Shown piece by piece: positions 9,366 through 17,478 of a DNA stretch of 64,000 nt. The DNA comes from CAZOHG01 sp964579725 (GTDB lineage Bacteria; Zhuqueibacterota; JdFR-76; BMS3Abin05), in assembly GCA_964579725.1 (NCBI GenBank), contig CAZOHG010000014.1, positions 3,568 through 67,567 of the forward strand, read 5' to 3'. The first letter of the stretch is position 1. The number at the start of each line of letters is the position of its first letter. The translations under genes and the position numbers were made by a program. The notes under the pieces were generated by a model. The model made no database searches. It was given only the letters and a program-made list of their open reading frames with translations, and was not told where the DNA came from.

Positions 9366-9965
9366 ATGCCTGCACAAGTAGGAAAAGAGGCACCTGACTT
9401 CACGGCGAGCGCCTTTTACAAAGGCGAGATCAAAGAAGTCAAGTTGTCTGACTACCGCGGGAAATGGGTAGTCCTTTGTTTTTACCCGGGTGATTTTACC
9501 TTTGTCTGACCCACCGAATTGTCGGCAGTTGCCGCCAAGTACGATGAAATTTCCGCATTAGGAGCGGAAGTCCTTTCTGTCAGTGTGGACAGTGTTTTTT
9601 CCCACAAAGTCTGGCATGAAACCGAATTAAGCAAAATGGTGCCAGAAATTCCTTACCCCATGTTATCGGATCCCAACGGAAAAATAGGGCGCGAATACGG
9701 CGTGTACAGCGAGGATGGTGGCGTGGACATTCGGGGGCGATTTATTATTGATCCCGACGGGGTGATCCAAGCCATGGAAGTCCTCACACCGCCGGTTGGC
9801 CGAAATGTGAGCGAATTGATTCGTCAGTTGAAGGCTTACCAGCACGTTCGGAAAACCGGTGAAGTGACACCGTCCGGGTGGACGCCCGGTAAACCAACGC
9901 TGAAACCGGGTATTGCGATTGCAGGCAAAATCTGGGAACAGTGGAAACCGGAAAACGCCTTTTAA
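9366..9965 (+). CDS. Selenocysteine-containing peroxiredoxin, cytoplasmic
   Basis: Reads as a 199-residue AhpC/Prx1-type peroxiredoxin only if the in-frame TGA at 9507-9509 is decoded. The flanking protein is GDFTFV-(TGA)-PTEL, exactly where all family members have the peroxidatic Cys, so residue 48 is inferred to be selenocysteine. The start ATG has a good AAGGAGGA site. The fold continues without interruption on both sides (conserved RGRFIIDPDG, PVGRNV, C-terminal GKIWEQWKP). It would reduce hydrogen peroxide or organic hydroperoxides. The usual C-terminal resolving Cys (VCP in AhpC) is Thr in GEVTPSGW; the only Cys left is Cys38. A SECIS-like hairpin follows the TGA, and tRNA-Sec lies at 43632. 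An annotation that stops at TGA would miss this gene. Confidence 0.92.
9507..9534 (+). promoter_or_regulatory. TGA selenocysteine codon with SECIS-like hairpin
   Basis: After the TGA, CGGC (9523-9526), loop AGTT (9527-9530) and GCCG (9531-9534) form a 4-bp apical stem-loop whose loop begins 18 bases after the codon. This fits the bacterial SECIS rule of a small stem-loop shortly downstream of UGA within the coding region, with a G and U in the loop. The second peroxiredoxin has the same structure at the same offset with a compensating base-pair change. Confidence 0.7.
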
Positions 9966-9986
9966 GAAAAATCTCTTACTCAATGT

Positions 9987-10021
9987 AAAATGGCAAACGG
10001 ACGATTTCTGTTTGCCATTTT
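9987..10021 (+). terminator. Hairpin between the two peroxiredoxin genes
   Basis: AAAATGGCAAAC (9987-9998) pairs perfectly over 12 bases with GTTTGCCATTTT (10010-10021). It has A/T flanks like an intrinsic terminator. Only 43 bases lie between it and the next ATG, too few for an obvious new promoter, so it may be a partial terminator or mRNA-stabilising hairpin that sets the ratio of the two proteins. Confidence 0.65.
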
Positions 10022-10064
10022 GCTTTCAAATGTTTCAAATCCAAAATCAAAAGGAGGTGACGCA

Positions 10065-10811
10065 ATGATGAAACGCTGGCGAACCGTCCTTTGGGCAGTC
10101 GCCCTAACGCTTGTGCTGGTAGGAACGGGTACGGCGCAGGTGTTGGGCCCCTGCGGCGCGAGTCCGCAGAAAGCCAAAAAGGGCGTCAAAATGGAAATGA
10201 AAATGCCCCACATGTCAGGAATGCAAATGGCAAAACAGGGGCACCGCCTGTTGCTTCCAGGCGATTCGGCCATTAATTTCAGTTTGCCTGCCGTAGTCGG
10301 GCACGACATTAAAACCATTAAGTTGTCCGATTACGCCGGAAAATGGCGGGTTGTGTGCTTCTATCCCGGTGACTTTACCTTCGTCTGACCCACCGAACTT
10401 GCTGCAGTTGCAGCCAAATACAAAGAGTTAAAGGCCATGAATGTGGAGGTCATTGCCATTAGTACCGACACGCAATTTTCGCACTGGATGTGGAAAAAGA
10501 CATCGCCTTCCATTAAAAAGGTGGACTATCCGATGGCAGCAGACCATTCCGGTGCGGTGGCACGTGCGTACGGTGTTTACAATGCCAAAACAGGCATGGC
10601 CTACCGAGCACGGTTTATTATTTCGCCGGACGGTGTGGTGAAGGCTGTGGAAGTGCTGACCCCGCCCCTGGGCCGGAATGTGAATGAATTAATTCGACAA
10701 ATCAAGGCTCTTCAAACCATTGCCAAGCATCCCGGAAAAGCCGCTCCGGCGGGATGGGAACCGGGCAAGAAATTGATTGGAACCGGGAAAGATTACATCG
10801 GCGTGTATTGA
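10065..10811 (+). CDS. Exported selenocysteine-containing peroxiredoxin with Met-rich linker
   Basis: 248 residues when the TGA at 10386-10388 is read as selenocysteine (residue 108, in GDFTFV-U-PTEL). The N-terminus is a clear signal peptide (basic MMKRWR, hydrophobic VLWAVALTLVLVG, cleavage near TAQ) that does not make a lipobox. It is followed by a linker rich in Met and His: Met43, 45, 47, 50, 53, 55 and His49 within 13 residues, resembling copper-binding Met motifs. The peroxiredoxin domain (about 62-230) is closely related to the upstream paralogue. The resolving-Cys position is Ala (KAAPAGW), leaving Cys30 and Cys98. I infer a periplasmic selenoperoxidase. The start has a strong AAGGAGGTG site. 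A SECIS-like hairpin follows the TGA. Confidence 0.9.
10386..10414 (+). promoter_or_regulatory. TGA selenocysteine codon with SECIS-like hairpin
   Basis: GCTGC (10401-10405), loop AGTT (10406-10409), GCAGC (10410-10414). The loop is at the same distance from TGA as in the upstream gene. Compared with that copy, one G-C pair has become U-A on both sides of the stem, so pairing is kept although the bases differ, and the stem gains a fifth pair. Confidence 0.72.
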
Positions 10812-10827
10812 GCTTTGTAACCAGTGA

Positions 10828-10853
10828 AAAGGGCGGTCTTTGAACCGCCCTTT
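10828..10853. terminator. Bidirectional intrinsic terminator
   Basis: AAAGGGCGGT and ACCGCCCTTT form a perfect 10-bp stem with a six-base loop between the convergent second peroxiredoxin gene and the GWxTD gene. A-rich on one side and T-rich on the other, it can serve both strands. Confidence 0.85.
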
Positions 10854-10957
10854 CCATTTAAATGTGAAATGTACCGATTTTTTCTCACGATTTTAAACAT
10901 AAACCCGGTTGTCTTTCAGTCAAGAAGAGTCCCAATAGAACCACCTGAAATTTTGGA

Positions 10958-12211
10958 CTAATAGCTTTCCTGTGAAATCAAATGGTAGTCGCCCGTGTTG
11001 TTTTCATCCACAAAAACAAATCGCAAACGCAAATTGTAATATGTCCAAATAATGTACGGAGGTTGGTCGCTAAACATGTCGCCTTCGTTCCGGTAGATGT
11101 CGTCCGGAGGGCCGTAAATGATGTAAATGCGCCCCAAATCGGTTCTCCAGCCTTGTTCCAAATTATTGGAAAAATGCTCATTAGCGTATTCTACGCGACG
11201 GTAGAATTCTTTTAGCAAGGGATTGGTGTCGGAATTGGGCAGGGGATTGCGTTTGGCCCAAAATTGCTTAAAAAGTTGTTTTTGCTCTGCAGGTGGGGCT
11301 TTTTTAAGGCGATGCCACTCTTCGGTGCGCATGACATATTGCATGGGATCGATGATATCTATTAGCGTGGATTCCTTTGCCAATTTTGAAATTTTTCTCC
11401 GAATCCAGATTGGGCGAGAGGTTCGATTTGCCCTGGTTCCCACCAGCGAAAGTTTCACAAAATAATGACCCGCTGACAATTTTTTCAACGGCAAAATCTG
11501 ATGAACAGAATGAATACCTCTGACAAGAGAAAGGGGACGTTTTTCCGAATAGACCACCTGATTGTTCAAAGATTTAATTTCAATTTTCAAAATGGCATGA
11601 GGACGATCCCTTTTGCAGACGATTCGTGTGAAAAATGAAACGGAATCCAGGTCCTGGGGCCTGAAAAAAGGCAGCAGATTAGCGGTACCGAGAGTCGTGT
11701 CTGTTGCGGATTTCAGAAAAAGAATGTCGCCAAATGCGGGTGCTTTGCCAATATAATCGGGCGATTTAAATTCTTCCGAACGCAAAGCAGGACTTTCGGA
11801 AATCCGGTCGAACAGCCGAATTTTGAGCCTATATTTGCCCGGTTTCAGGAGAATTTTCTCGAAATGCGAAAAGAATTTTTTCTGACTCAAGGTCATTTGA
11901 AAGGAATCCACACGGGCGGTGTCCACAATGTCCCGAGAAAAGACGGTTTGTTCGTCCTGATTTTCGACCGTAATCGTCCAGACCGCCGAAGCAAAAAAGG
12001 TGTGTGCTTGTTTTTCAAAGAGAAGCGTGGCGTAGGGAATTTCAAAAAAAGTCAGTAGCTCGTTTTGGCCGGGTACAGTGGAAGGCAGATTGTAGAATGT
12101 GTAAAAGAACTCCACCCGATTTTTCCTGTGGTAGAAATGTTGAGCAAAACTTGTTTGAGAAAAGACAAGGATCCAAAAAATAAGAAGATGTAACCGCCAT
12201 GAGAATTTCAT
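10958..12211 (-). CDS. GWxTD domain-containing secreted protein
   Basis: A 417-residue exported protein with signal peptide (LHLLIFWILVFSQTSFAQ). The C-terminal GWxTD domain is recognised by GWRTDLGRIYIIYGPPDDI near residue 355, preceded by a long beta-rich region. The domain is common in the FCB group and has no settled biochemical role; an envelope function is likely. It starts 25 bases after the end of the metallopeptidase-propeller-barrel gene and should be in the same transcript. The ATG is preceded by GGGAGAAT. Confidence 0.85.
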   Translation of the reverse strand: MKFSWRLHLLIFWILVFSQTSFAQHFYHRKNRVEFFYTFYNLPSTVPGQNELLTFFEIPYATLLFEKQAHTFFASAVWTITVENQDEQTVFSRDIVDTARVDSFQMTLSQKKFFSHFEKILLKPGKYRLKIRLFDRISESPALRSEEFKSPDYIGKAPAFGDILFLKSATDTTLGTANLLPFFRPQDLDSVSFFTRIVCKRDRPHAILKIEIKSLNNQVVYSEKRPLSLVRGIHSVHQILPLKKLSAGHYFVKLSLVGTRANRTSRPIWIRRKISKLAKESTLIDIIDPMQYVMRTEEWHRLKKAPPAEQKQLFKQFWAKRNPLPNSDTNPLLKEFYRRVEYANEHFSNNLEQGWRTDLGRIYIIYGPPDDIYRNEGDMFSDQPPYIIWTYYNLRLRFVFVDENNTGDYHLISQESY

Positions 12212-12236
12212 TTCAATTCTCCCAAATCATTTGGTT

Positions 12237-15200
12237 TTAAAAATTTGTGCCGATCGACCAGTAATAAATGGGCCCGCCGCGGTGCACAAAATTGGTGTTC
12301 CAGCCAATGTCAAATCGCATTAAAAAATAGGCGAGGTAAAAACGCATGCCCACACCGTAGCCCAGGGCAATGTCCCGCAATTGTGTTTTGCCAGCGGAAT
12401 TTTTCGCAGTTCCGCGAAAACTTTTTATGTCGTACCAGGTGCCGCCAATATCGGTGAAGGCAACGCCCCGAATACCGGAGAAACCCCACGTTGCCGGAAA
12501 TCCGAAAACAAGATAGTGAATAAACGGAAAACGGTATTCCAGATTGACCAGCGCAAATCCCGTTCCCACGTGACTGTAAAAATTGTAACCACGCAACGGG
12601 GTAACAAAATGGCTGAAATAATAATCCGTAATGGAACGATAGGGAATGGTTTGGTAAAAATTGCCGTTAATCCAATTTTGCATCCCGCCCATAAAAAAGT
12701 GCTGCTTGTCACGGCCCCAACTTTGTCCAAATGAAAAGCGCGTGGCCAGGGTTTGGGTTTTGCCGAGGAGAAAATATTTTCTGAAATCCCCTGTGACGGC
12801 GTAGGTTTGAATGCTGGACGAAGTAATTGGGGGAGAAGCCTCAAGGGAAAGGTTGGTGCGCCCGCCTGCAATGGGCCCCACTGGCCCCCAGAGAGCATTG
12901 TCCGTCACGTGGGACAGTCGAAAAATCAGACTACGCCGCGTGTAGGATGGAAAAAACTGCGGGTAATCGATGTTTTCAAGATTAATATTCAGAAAATTCA
13001 CCCCCAATTCTACCCGTTCGAACCGGCTAAACGGGTACATAATGTTAGCAGTCAGACCGTAATTTCGAAATCGATAAAGTCCAAAAGCTGTCCAAATGAA
13101 ATAGGGGTAGTGAAAAAGGCCAACGGAACTCTGGACGCGCCGCGGCAAGTAATTGTAGTTGAGGAAAAACGTGCTGTTTCCAATGGAATACAGCAGGTTT
13201 GCCATTAATTGGATTTGGTGCCCGCCGAGCAAATCGGAAAAAGCCAACTGCGTTAATCCCTGCAAACCGAACCATTGATCGTACCCGGCATTGGCATTCA
13301 CCATGTCGGGCAAAAACCGAATATGGTAAGGTTTTACTTCCTTTTTAAAATTCTTAGGCGATTTCTTTTCTGGCCGGGGAGCCTGCCAAACCGGTACGTG
13401 GCCGTCGCGAAAGCTTTCGTCAAAAACAAAGGAACGAAAGGCATCTTCAAAATGAGCCGTGCCAGGACGCGTAAATGTGAGATTCTTGTTCACCGACTCG
13501 GGACTAACTTTCCGATGAATTTTACGGTTGGTCGGAATCGGGGCGGGCGAGAGATGCTGTCCCTTTTCGGCCAAAAAATCCCGTTTCAAATAGATGTCAT
13601 AGCCCCCGTGGTTGTAGGAGGTAAAAGCCAGACGGTGCAGACCGGAAATCCAGCTGAGCTGGTCAGCACCAGTTAGAAGATCGGACATTGCCCAAGTGGT
13701 GTCCTTTTGGAAATCCTTCAGGTAAATATTGCTCACTCCGTTTCGATCGGACACAAAAGCGAGACTTTTCCCATCCTGGGACCAGGCCGGGGATTTTTCA
13801 TTGGCGAAAGGGGTAGCAGTCACGCGGGTCATGTGCAACCCGTCCACGCTGACAATGTAAATATCCGTAAATCGGTAGTTAAAGCTCTGGATCTTAAAAA
13901 CAGCCGGAGGTTTGTGGTTGGGGTACACGTAGCCCTGTCGATCCGAAACAAAGGCAATTCTTTTGCTGTCCGGGGCCCAATTGGGGGACGAGTCACTGAA
14001 AATGTCATTGGTTGCTTTTGTGAGTTCTTTGGATTGCAAATTGTAGATGTAAATATCGCTTTGCCCGTCTTTGAATCCCGAAAAGGCGATCATTTTTCCA
14101 TTTGGCGACCAGGCTGGGGAAAAAAGTCCGTCCAAATGAAAATCCAGTTTCCGGATAATCTTCCGCTTTTTGACATTCAAAATGTACAGCAAATCTCGGT
14201 AATTCCCTTTTGCGGCAAAAGCAATTTTTTTGCCATCGGGAGACCAGGCAATTCCGGGGCGAAGAAAATGCATTTCTTCCAATTCTTTGTTGCGTTGCCC
14301 GCTCACCAATTTTTTAATGATCTTTCCGTCTGTAGTGGACATCAAAAATATGTCAAAATAGTAACCCTTGTTTGAGAGGAAAGCAATTTGTTCCCCGTTT
14401 GGGGAAAGCGACGGACTGTTGTTAATGGCATTTTGCCACTTTAAGTGGTCGCTCAATTTTTGAGCGTACCGCGGCGTTTCCGTCCGTTTGGCAATTTCGG
14501 GCCACCAAAGATTTTCCTCGTATTTGTGCCATTGGTCGCTTAGGTTGGAAAGCGGCTGGTTCAAGGCTTCTTCGAATCCCTTTTGAACATTACGTGTGGT
14601 ATTGACTTTCCAGAGGATTTCCTTGATTTTTTCCCGTCCGTAGCGGTCTTCGATAAAATTGTAAAGAGACTGCCCCCCCTTGTAAACCATGTACCCTCCC
14701 ATTTCCGGAATTGGGGGCAAATAATTGTAAATAATAGCGTCGCGCACGTACATGGCTGTTTCGGCATCCCAGCCCAGGGATTCGTATTCGGCCAGACCTT
14801 CTGCAAACCAAAGCGGCTGCTGCAAACGGGACATTCCGGAAAAAGCCGCGCCTACCCCTCCTCCGTAAAAAAATTGCCGCGTAACGGCATGCGTCAATTC
14901 ATGGTGAATAACGTGGCGTAGTTGTTCCCATGAACCCTCGTAAGGGAGGACGACGCGGTCACGGAGCATTTCGGTGAACCCACCGGTTGATTCCGGCTCG
15001 ATTTCCGGGGAAACGGTCGTCTCCTCAAAATCCGCGTGTGATTTGTAGAAAACAATGGGAATAGGCGTGGCGATTTTGTAATCCAAATCACGCTGTAGAG
15101 AAGCGTAGGACGATTCGGCTACGTCTGCCACGAAATCAATGAGATAATTGCGGCGACCGTAAAAATGAATGTGAAAATGCGGGGTTTCAAGAACCTTCCA

Positions 15201-15302
15201 ATCCAGGTGGTGCCGAACCTTGTTTTGGCCGAAGGTTTGTGAGCGAGCGCTGACAGGCAGGAAAAGGAAAAAAAGGAGAAGTGGAAAAAGAATTTTGCGC
15301 AT
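12237..15302 (-). CDS. Metallopeptidase / beta-propeller / outer-membrane barrel protein
   Basis: 1021 residues with a signal peptide (KILFPLLLFFLFLPVSARS). Residues about 30-280 are a peptidase-MA-like zinc domain: HHELTHAVTRQ near 132 gives HExxH, and WFAEGLAEYE near 165 supplies the third ligand. Residues about 285-580 hold repeated TolB/WD40-like blades (SPDGKKIAFAAKG, SPNGKMIAFSGFKDG, APDSKRIAFVSDR). Residues about 640-1021 look like a BamA/surface-antigen-type barrel, alternating aromatic strands and ending in Phe. I infer a surface-exposed or periplasmic protease anchored in the outer membrane. GGAGGG precedes the ATG. It heads a two-gene operon with the GWxTD protein. Confidence 0.85.
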   Translation of the reverse strand: MRKILFPLLLFFLFLPVSARSQTFGQNKVRHHLDWKVLETPHFHIHFYGRRNYLIDFVADVAESSYASLQRDLDYKIATPIPIVFYKSHADFEETTVSPEIEPESTGGFTEMLRDRVVLPYEGSWEQLRHVIHHELTHAVTRQFFYGGGVGAAFSGMSRLQQPLWFAEGLAEYESLGWDAETAMYVRDAIIYNYLPPIPEMGGYMVYKGGQSLYNFIEDRYGREKIKEILWKVNTTRNVQKGFEEALNQPLSNLSDQWHKYEENLWWPEIAKRTETPRYAQKLSDHLKWQNAINNSPSLSPNGEQIAFLSNKGYYFDIFLMSTTDGKIIKKLVSGQRNKELEEMHFLRPGIAWSPDGKKIAFAAKGNYRDLLYILNVKKRKIIRKLDFHLDGLFSPAWSPNGKMIAFSGFKDGQSDIYIYNLQSKELTKATNDIFSDSSPNWAPDSKRIAFVSDRQGYVYPNHKPPAVFKIQSFNYRFTDIYIVSVDGLHMTRVTATPFANEKSPAWSQDGKSLAFVSDRNGVSNIYLKDFQKDTTWAMSDLLTGADQLSWISGLHRLAFTSYNHGGYDIYLKRDFLAEKGQHLSPAPIPTNRKIHRKVSPESVNKNLTFTRPGTAHFEDAFRSFVFDESFRDGHVPVWQAPRPEKKSPKNFKKEVKPYHIRFLPDMVNANAGYDQWFGLQGLTQLAFSDLLGGHQIQLMANLLYSIGNSTFFLNYNYLPRRVQSSVGLFHYPYFIWTAFGLYRFRNYGLTANIMYPFSRFERVELGVNFLNINLENIDYPQFFPSYTRRSLIFRLSHVTDNALWGPVGPIAGGRTNLSLEASPPITSSSIQTYAVTGDFRKYFLLGKTQTLATRFSFGQSWGRDKQHFFMGGMQNWINGNFYQTIPYRSITDYYFSHFVTPLRGYNFYSHVGTGFALVNLEYRFPFIHYLVFGFPATWGFSGIRGVAFTDIGGTWYDIKSFRGTAKNSAGKTQLRDIALGYGVGMRFYLAYFLMRFDIGWNTNFVHRGGPIYYWSIGTNF

Positions 15303-15523
15303 GATTGTGCCCTCCGTTCCGTCTGTTTACCCTAACCCAGGTAAAAAGAGATTTCTGAGGTGTCGTAAATCTACCCCCCAGCCATTCAGCGAAAATTAGA
15401 AAAAACAAACAATTTTCTCACCCTGGTTAGAGAAAAAAGTTCCAATAAAAGGCGGCTGAGGAGAAAAAATCACTCCACTTAAATTTAGCGATTTTTAAAA
15501 TCCGTTGCAAGGGAAAAGGTGTA

Positions 15524-16756
15524 TTAAAAAATGAGACGTAGAATTTCAAAAATACCCATGGAAAGAACAGCCGTAGCGGGAAGTGTAATGAACCAGGAGG
15601 CCACAATGTCGCGAATAACCAGCATATTTAAGGAGCTAATACCGCGGGCAAACCCCACACCGATTACGGCTCCCACCAGTGTGTGTGTAGTAGAAATGGG
15701 GACGCCCAGCCGCGAAAAAACCAAAACCGTGGTGGCCGTTGCAAATTCTGCGGAAAAACCGCGCGAGGGAGTAATTTCCGTAATTTTACCACCCACTGTT
15801 TTAATCACATTCATTCCGAAAAGTGCGAGCCCCAACACAATACCGCCTCCGCCGAAAGCCAAAATCCAAATCGGCACACTGACTTTCATGACCACGGAAT
15901 GGGTTTTAATAATCGAAACAATGGCCGCGAGAGGCCCAATGGCGTTTGCCACATCGTTGGCACCGTGAGCGAACGCCACGTAACAAGCCGTCATGATTTG
16001 GAGGTAGGCAAAAATCTTTTCAACGTAAACAACCTGATTAGACTCGTCAAATTGTTTTTTCTTTAAAAAAAGTGCAACCAAAGCTGCAAGTACCAGTCCA
16101 ACCAGCGCGGAATAAAAAAGGGCTTCAAAAAAGGAAAGATTTAAGTGTAGGTTTTTTAATCCTTTGTAAATAAAAGAAAGAACCAAGATAATAATAACGA
16201 GAAAAACCAACAGGGGAGCAAATTTTTTTGCCTCCCTTCCCGGAGAATCCGTGTCCAGTATTTTTCGGCGAATCAAAATAAATGCGAAAAAGGCAATGGC
16301 AGCACCCAAAAGGGGAGAAATGACCCAGCTCAGAAAAATTTGTAGAAATTTCATCCAATCTACGGAAAAAATACCCCGTGCGACAATTGAAAAGCCGACT
16401 ACTGCGCCGACAATGGAATGGGTTGTGGAAACAGGGAGACCCAAAGCTGTTGCAATTTGCAAAAAAAAGGCAGCGGACAAAAGCGCTGCCAACATGCCTA
16501 AAATGAGTAACTCGGGCGAAGCCGAAAAACTCATGGGATCCACGATCCCCTTTCGTATTGTATTGGTTACATGTGAGCCCACAAGCACAGAGCCGGAAAA
16601 CTCAAAAATAGCGGCCACAAGCACCGCCTGTTTAAAGGTAAGAGCCTTGGAACCTACCGAGGTTCCCATGGCATTGGCCACGTCGTTGCCGCCAATATTC
16701 ATGGCCATGTAAAGTCCAGCCGCCAAGGAAATAATCAAAATAAGTGACAATTCCAA
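15524..16756 (-). CDS. pit: Inorganic phosphate transporter, PiT family
   Basis: 410 residues, about ten hydrophobic helices. The two PiT signature repeats are visible: GGNDVANAMGTSVGS near the N-terminus and AHGANDVANAIGPLAA in the second half, each followed by a GxPxSTTH motif (GLPVSTTHSIVG, GVPISTTHTLVG). It imports phosphate with protons or sodium across the inner membrane. The start is a TTG at 16756 with GGGAG at the right spacing; no ATG fits. Sixteen bases separate it from the upstream DUF47 gene, a standard Pit partner. Confidence 0.93.
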   Translation of the reverse strand: MELSLILIISLAAGLYMAMNIGGNDVANAMGTSVGSKALTFKQAVLVAAIFEFSGSVLVGSHVTNTIRKGIVDPMSFSASPELLILGMLAALLSAAFFLQIATALGLPVSTTHSIVGAVVGFSIVARGIFSVDWMKFLQIFLSWVISPLLGAAIAFFAFILIRRKILDTDSPGREAKKFAPLLVFLVIIILVLSFIYKGLKNLHLNLSFFEALFYSALVGLVLAALVALFLKKKQFDESNQVVYVEKIFAYLQIMTACYVAFAHGANDVANAIGPLAAIVSIIKTHSVVMKVSVPIWILAFGGGGIVLGLALFGMNVIKTVGGKITEITPSRGFSAEFATATTVLVFSRLGVPISTTHTLVGAVIGVGFARGISSLNMLVIRDIVASWFITLPATAVLSMGIFEILRLIF

Positions 16757-16772
16757 TGGAATTCTCCCTGCT

Positions 16773-17447
16773 TTAGTCCGTTAGAAGAAGGGTCCGAATA
16801 CGGTTGCTCAGTTTTTCCGCGTAATTAGCCACGTTTGCCACCTTCTCAAAGGATTTCATTAAGATGAAAAATTCACCCTTTGAGAATTTGTTTTCAATAT
16901 TCAAGAACTTTCGAAGCATCTTCATTTGAGAGATATCCCCTTCGTGCTCCAAATAGCAAACCTGGTCAATAATGGCGTGCACTTTGTTGGCTTCCGGCCC
17001 GCCAAAAGTGAATTCAACCAATTCATCAATTTGGTCCAACACTTCCCAGGCCTTGTCGACGGTTTGAATGACTTTGGCCATGAAGTCGTTGAATTCCGGT
17101 TCCAATTCTTTGGGGAACGGTATTGGCTTCATGCTGAGAAGGGTGGAGGCGTCTTCGGCAACATCTGCAATGCTGTCCTGAATAGAAAGAATGTCCAACA
17201 AATCTTCCCGTGCGACCGGCAAAAAGGTTGTTTTCGGCAAGTGGCTTCGGATGTCGTTTTTCTTCTCGTCAGCCTTGTGCTCCAGAGAAGAAATTTCGGC
17301 AACGATTTGGTCAAATTGCGCGCGGTCATTTTTTTTCAGTGCCTCAAAGAGATCGGGTATTTTATGCGCACATTCCCGAACAATGGTCATGTGTTCCTGC
17401 AGAGGGCCAAACGGCGAGCGCCCGAAAAGCCGCGTAATCAGTCTCAT
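16773..17447 (-). CDS. DUF47 family PhoU-like protein (Pit accessory)
   Basis: 224 residues, all-helical, of the DUF47/TIGR00153 family related to PhoU. Typical features are the N-terminal MRLITRLFGRSPFGPLQEH and the Glu/Asp-rich helices (EISSLEHKADEKKNDI, CYLEHEGDISQ) that bind metal in relatives. Family members sit next to Pit and are thought to control its activity or assembly. Start ATG with AAGGAGGT. It lies between the S9 peptidase gene and pit with gaps of 31 and 16 bases. Confidence 0.92.
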   Translation of the reverse strand: MRLITRLFGRSPFGPLQEHMTIVRECAHKIPDLFEALKKNDRAQFDQIVAEISSLEHKADEKKNDIRSHLPKTTFLPVAREDLLDILSIQDSIADVAEDASTLLSMKPIPFPKELEPEFNDFMAKVIQTVDKAWEVLDQIDELVEFTFGGPEANKVHAIIDQVCYLEHEGDISQMKMLRKFLNIENKFSKGEFFILMKSFEKVANVANYAEKLSNRIRTLLLTD

Positions 17448-17478
17448 AGTACCTCCTTAATGTTCAGATGCCCCGTTC

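Noticed and set aside
9519..10388. Treating the halves of the peroxiredoxins as separate short genes or pseudogenes
   Set aside because: The TGA falls at the catalytic Cys in both genes, homology is continuous across it, hairpins follow, and tRNA-Sec is in the window.
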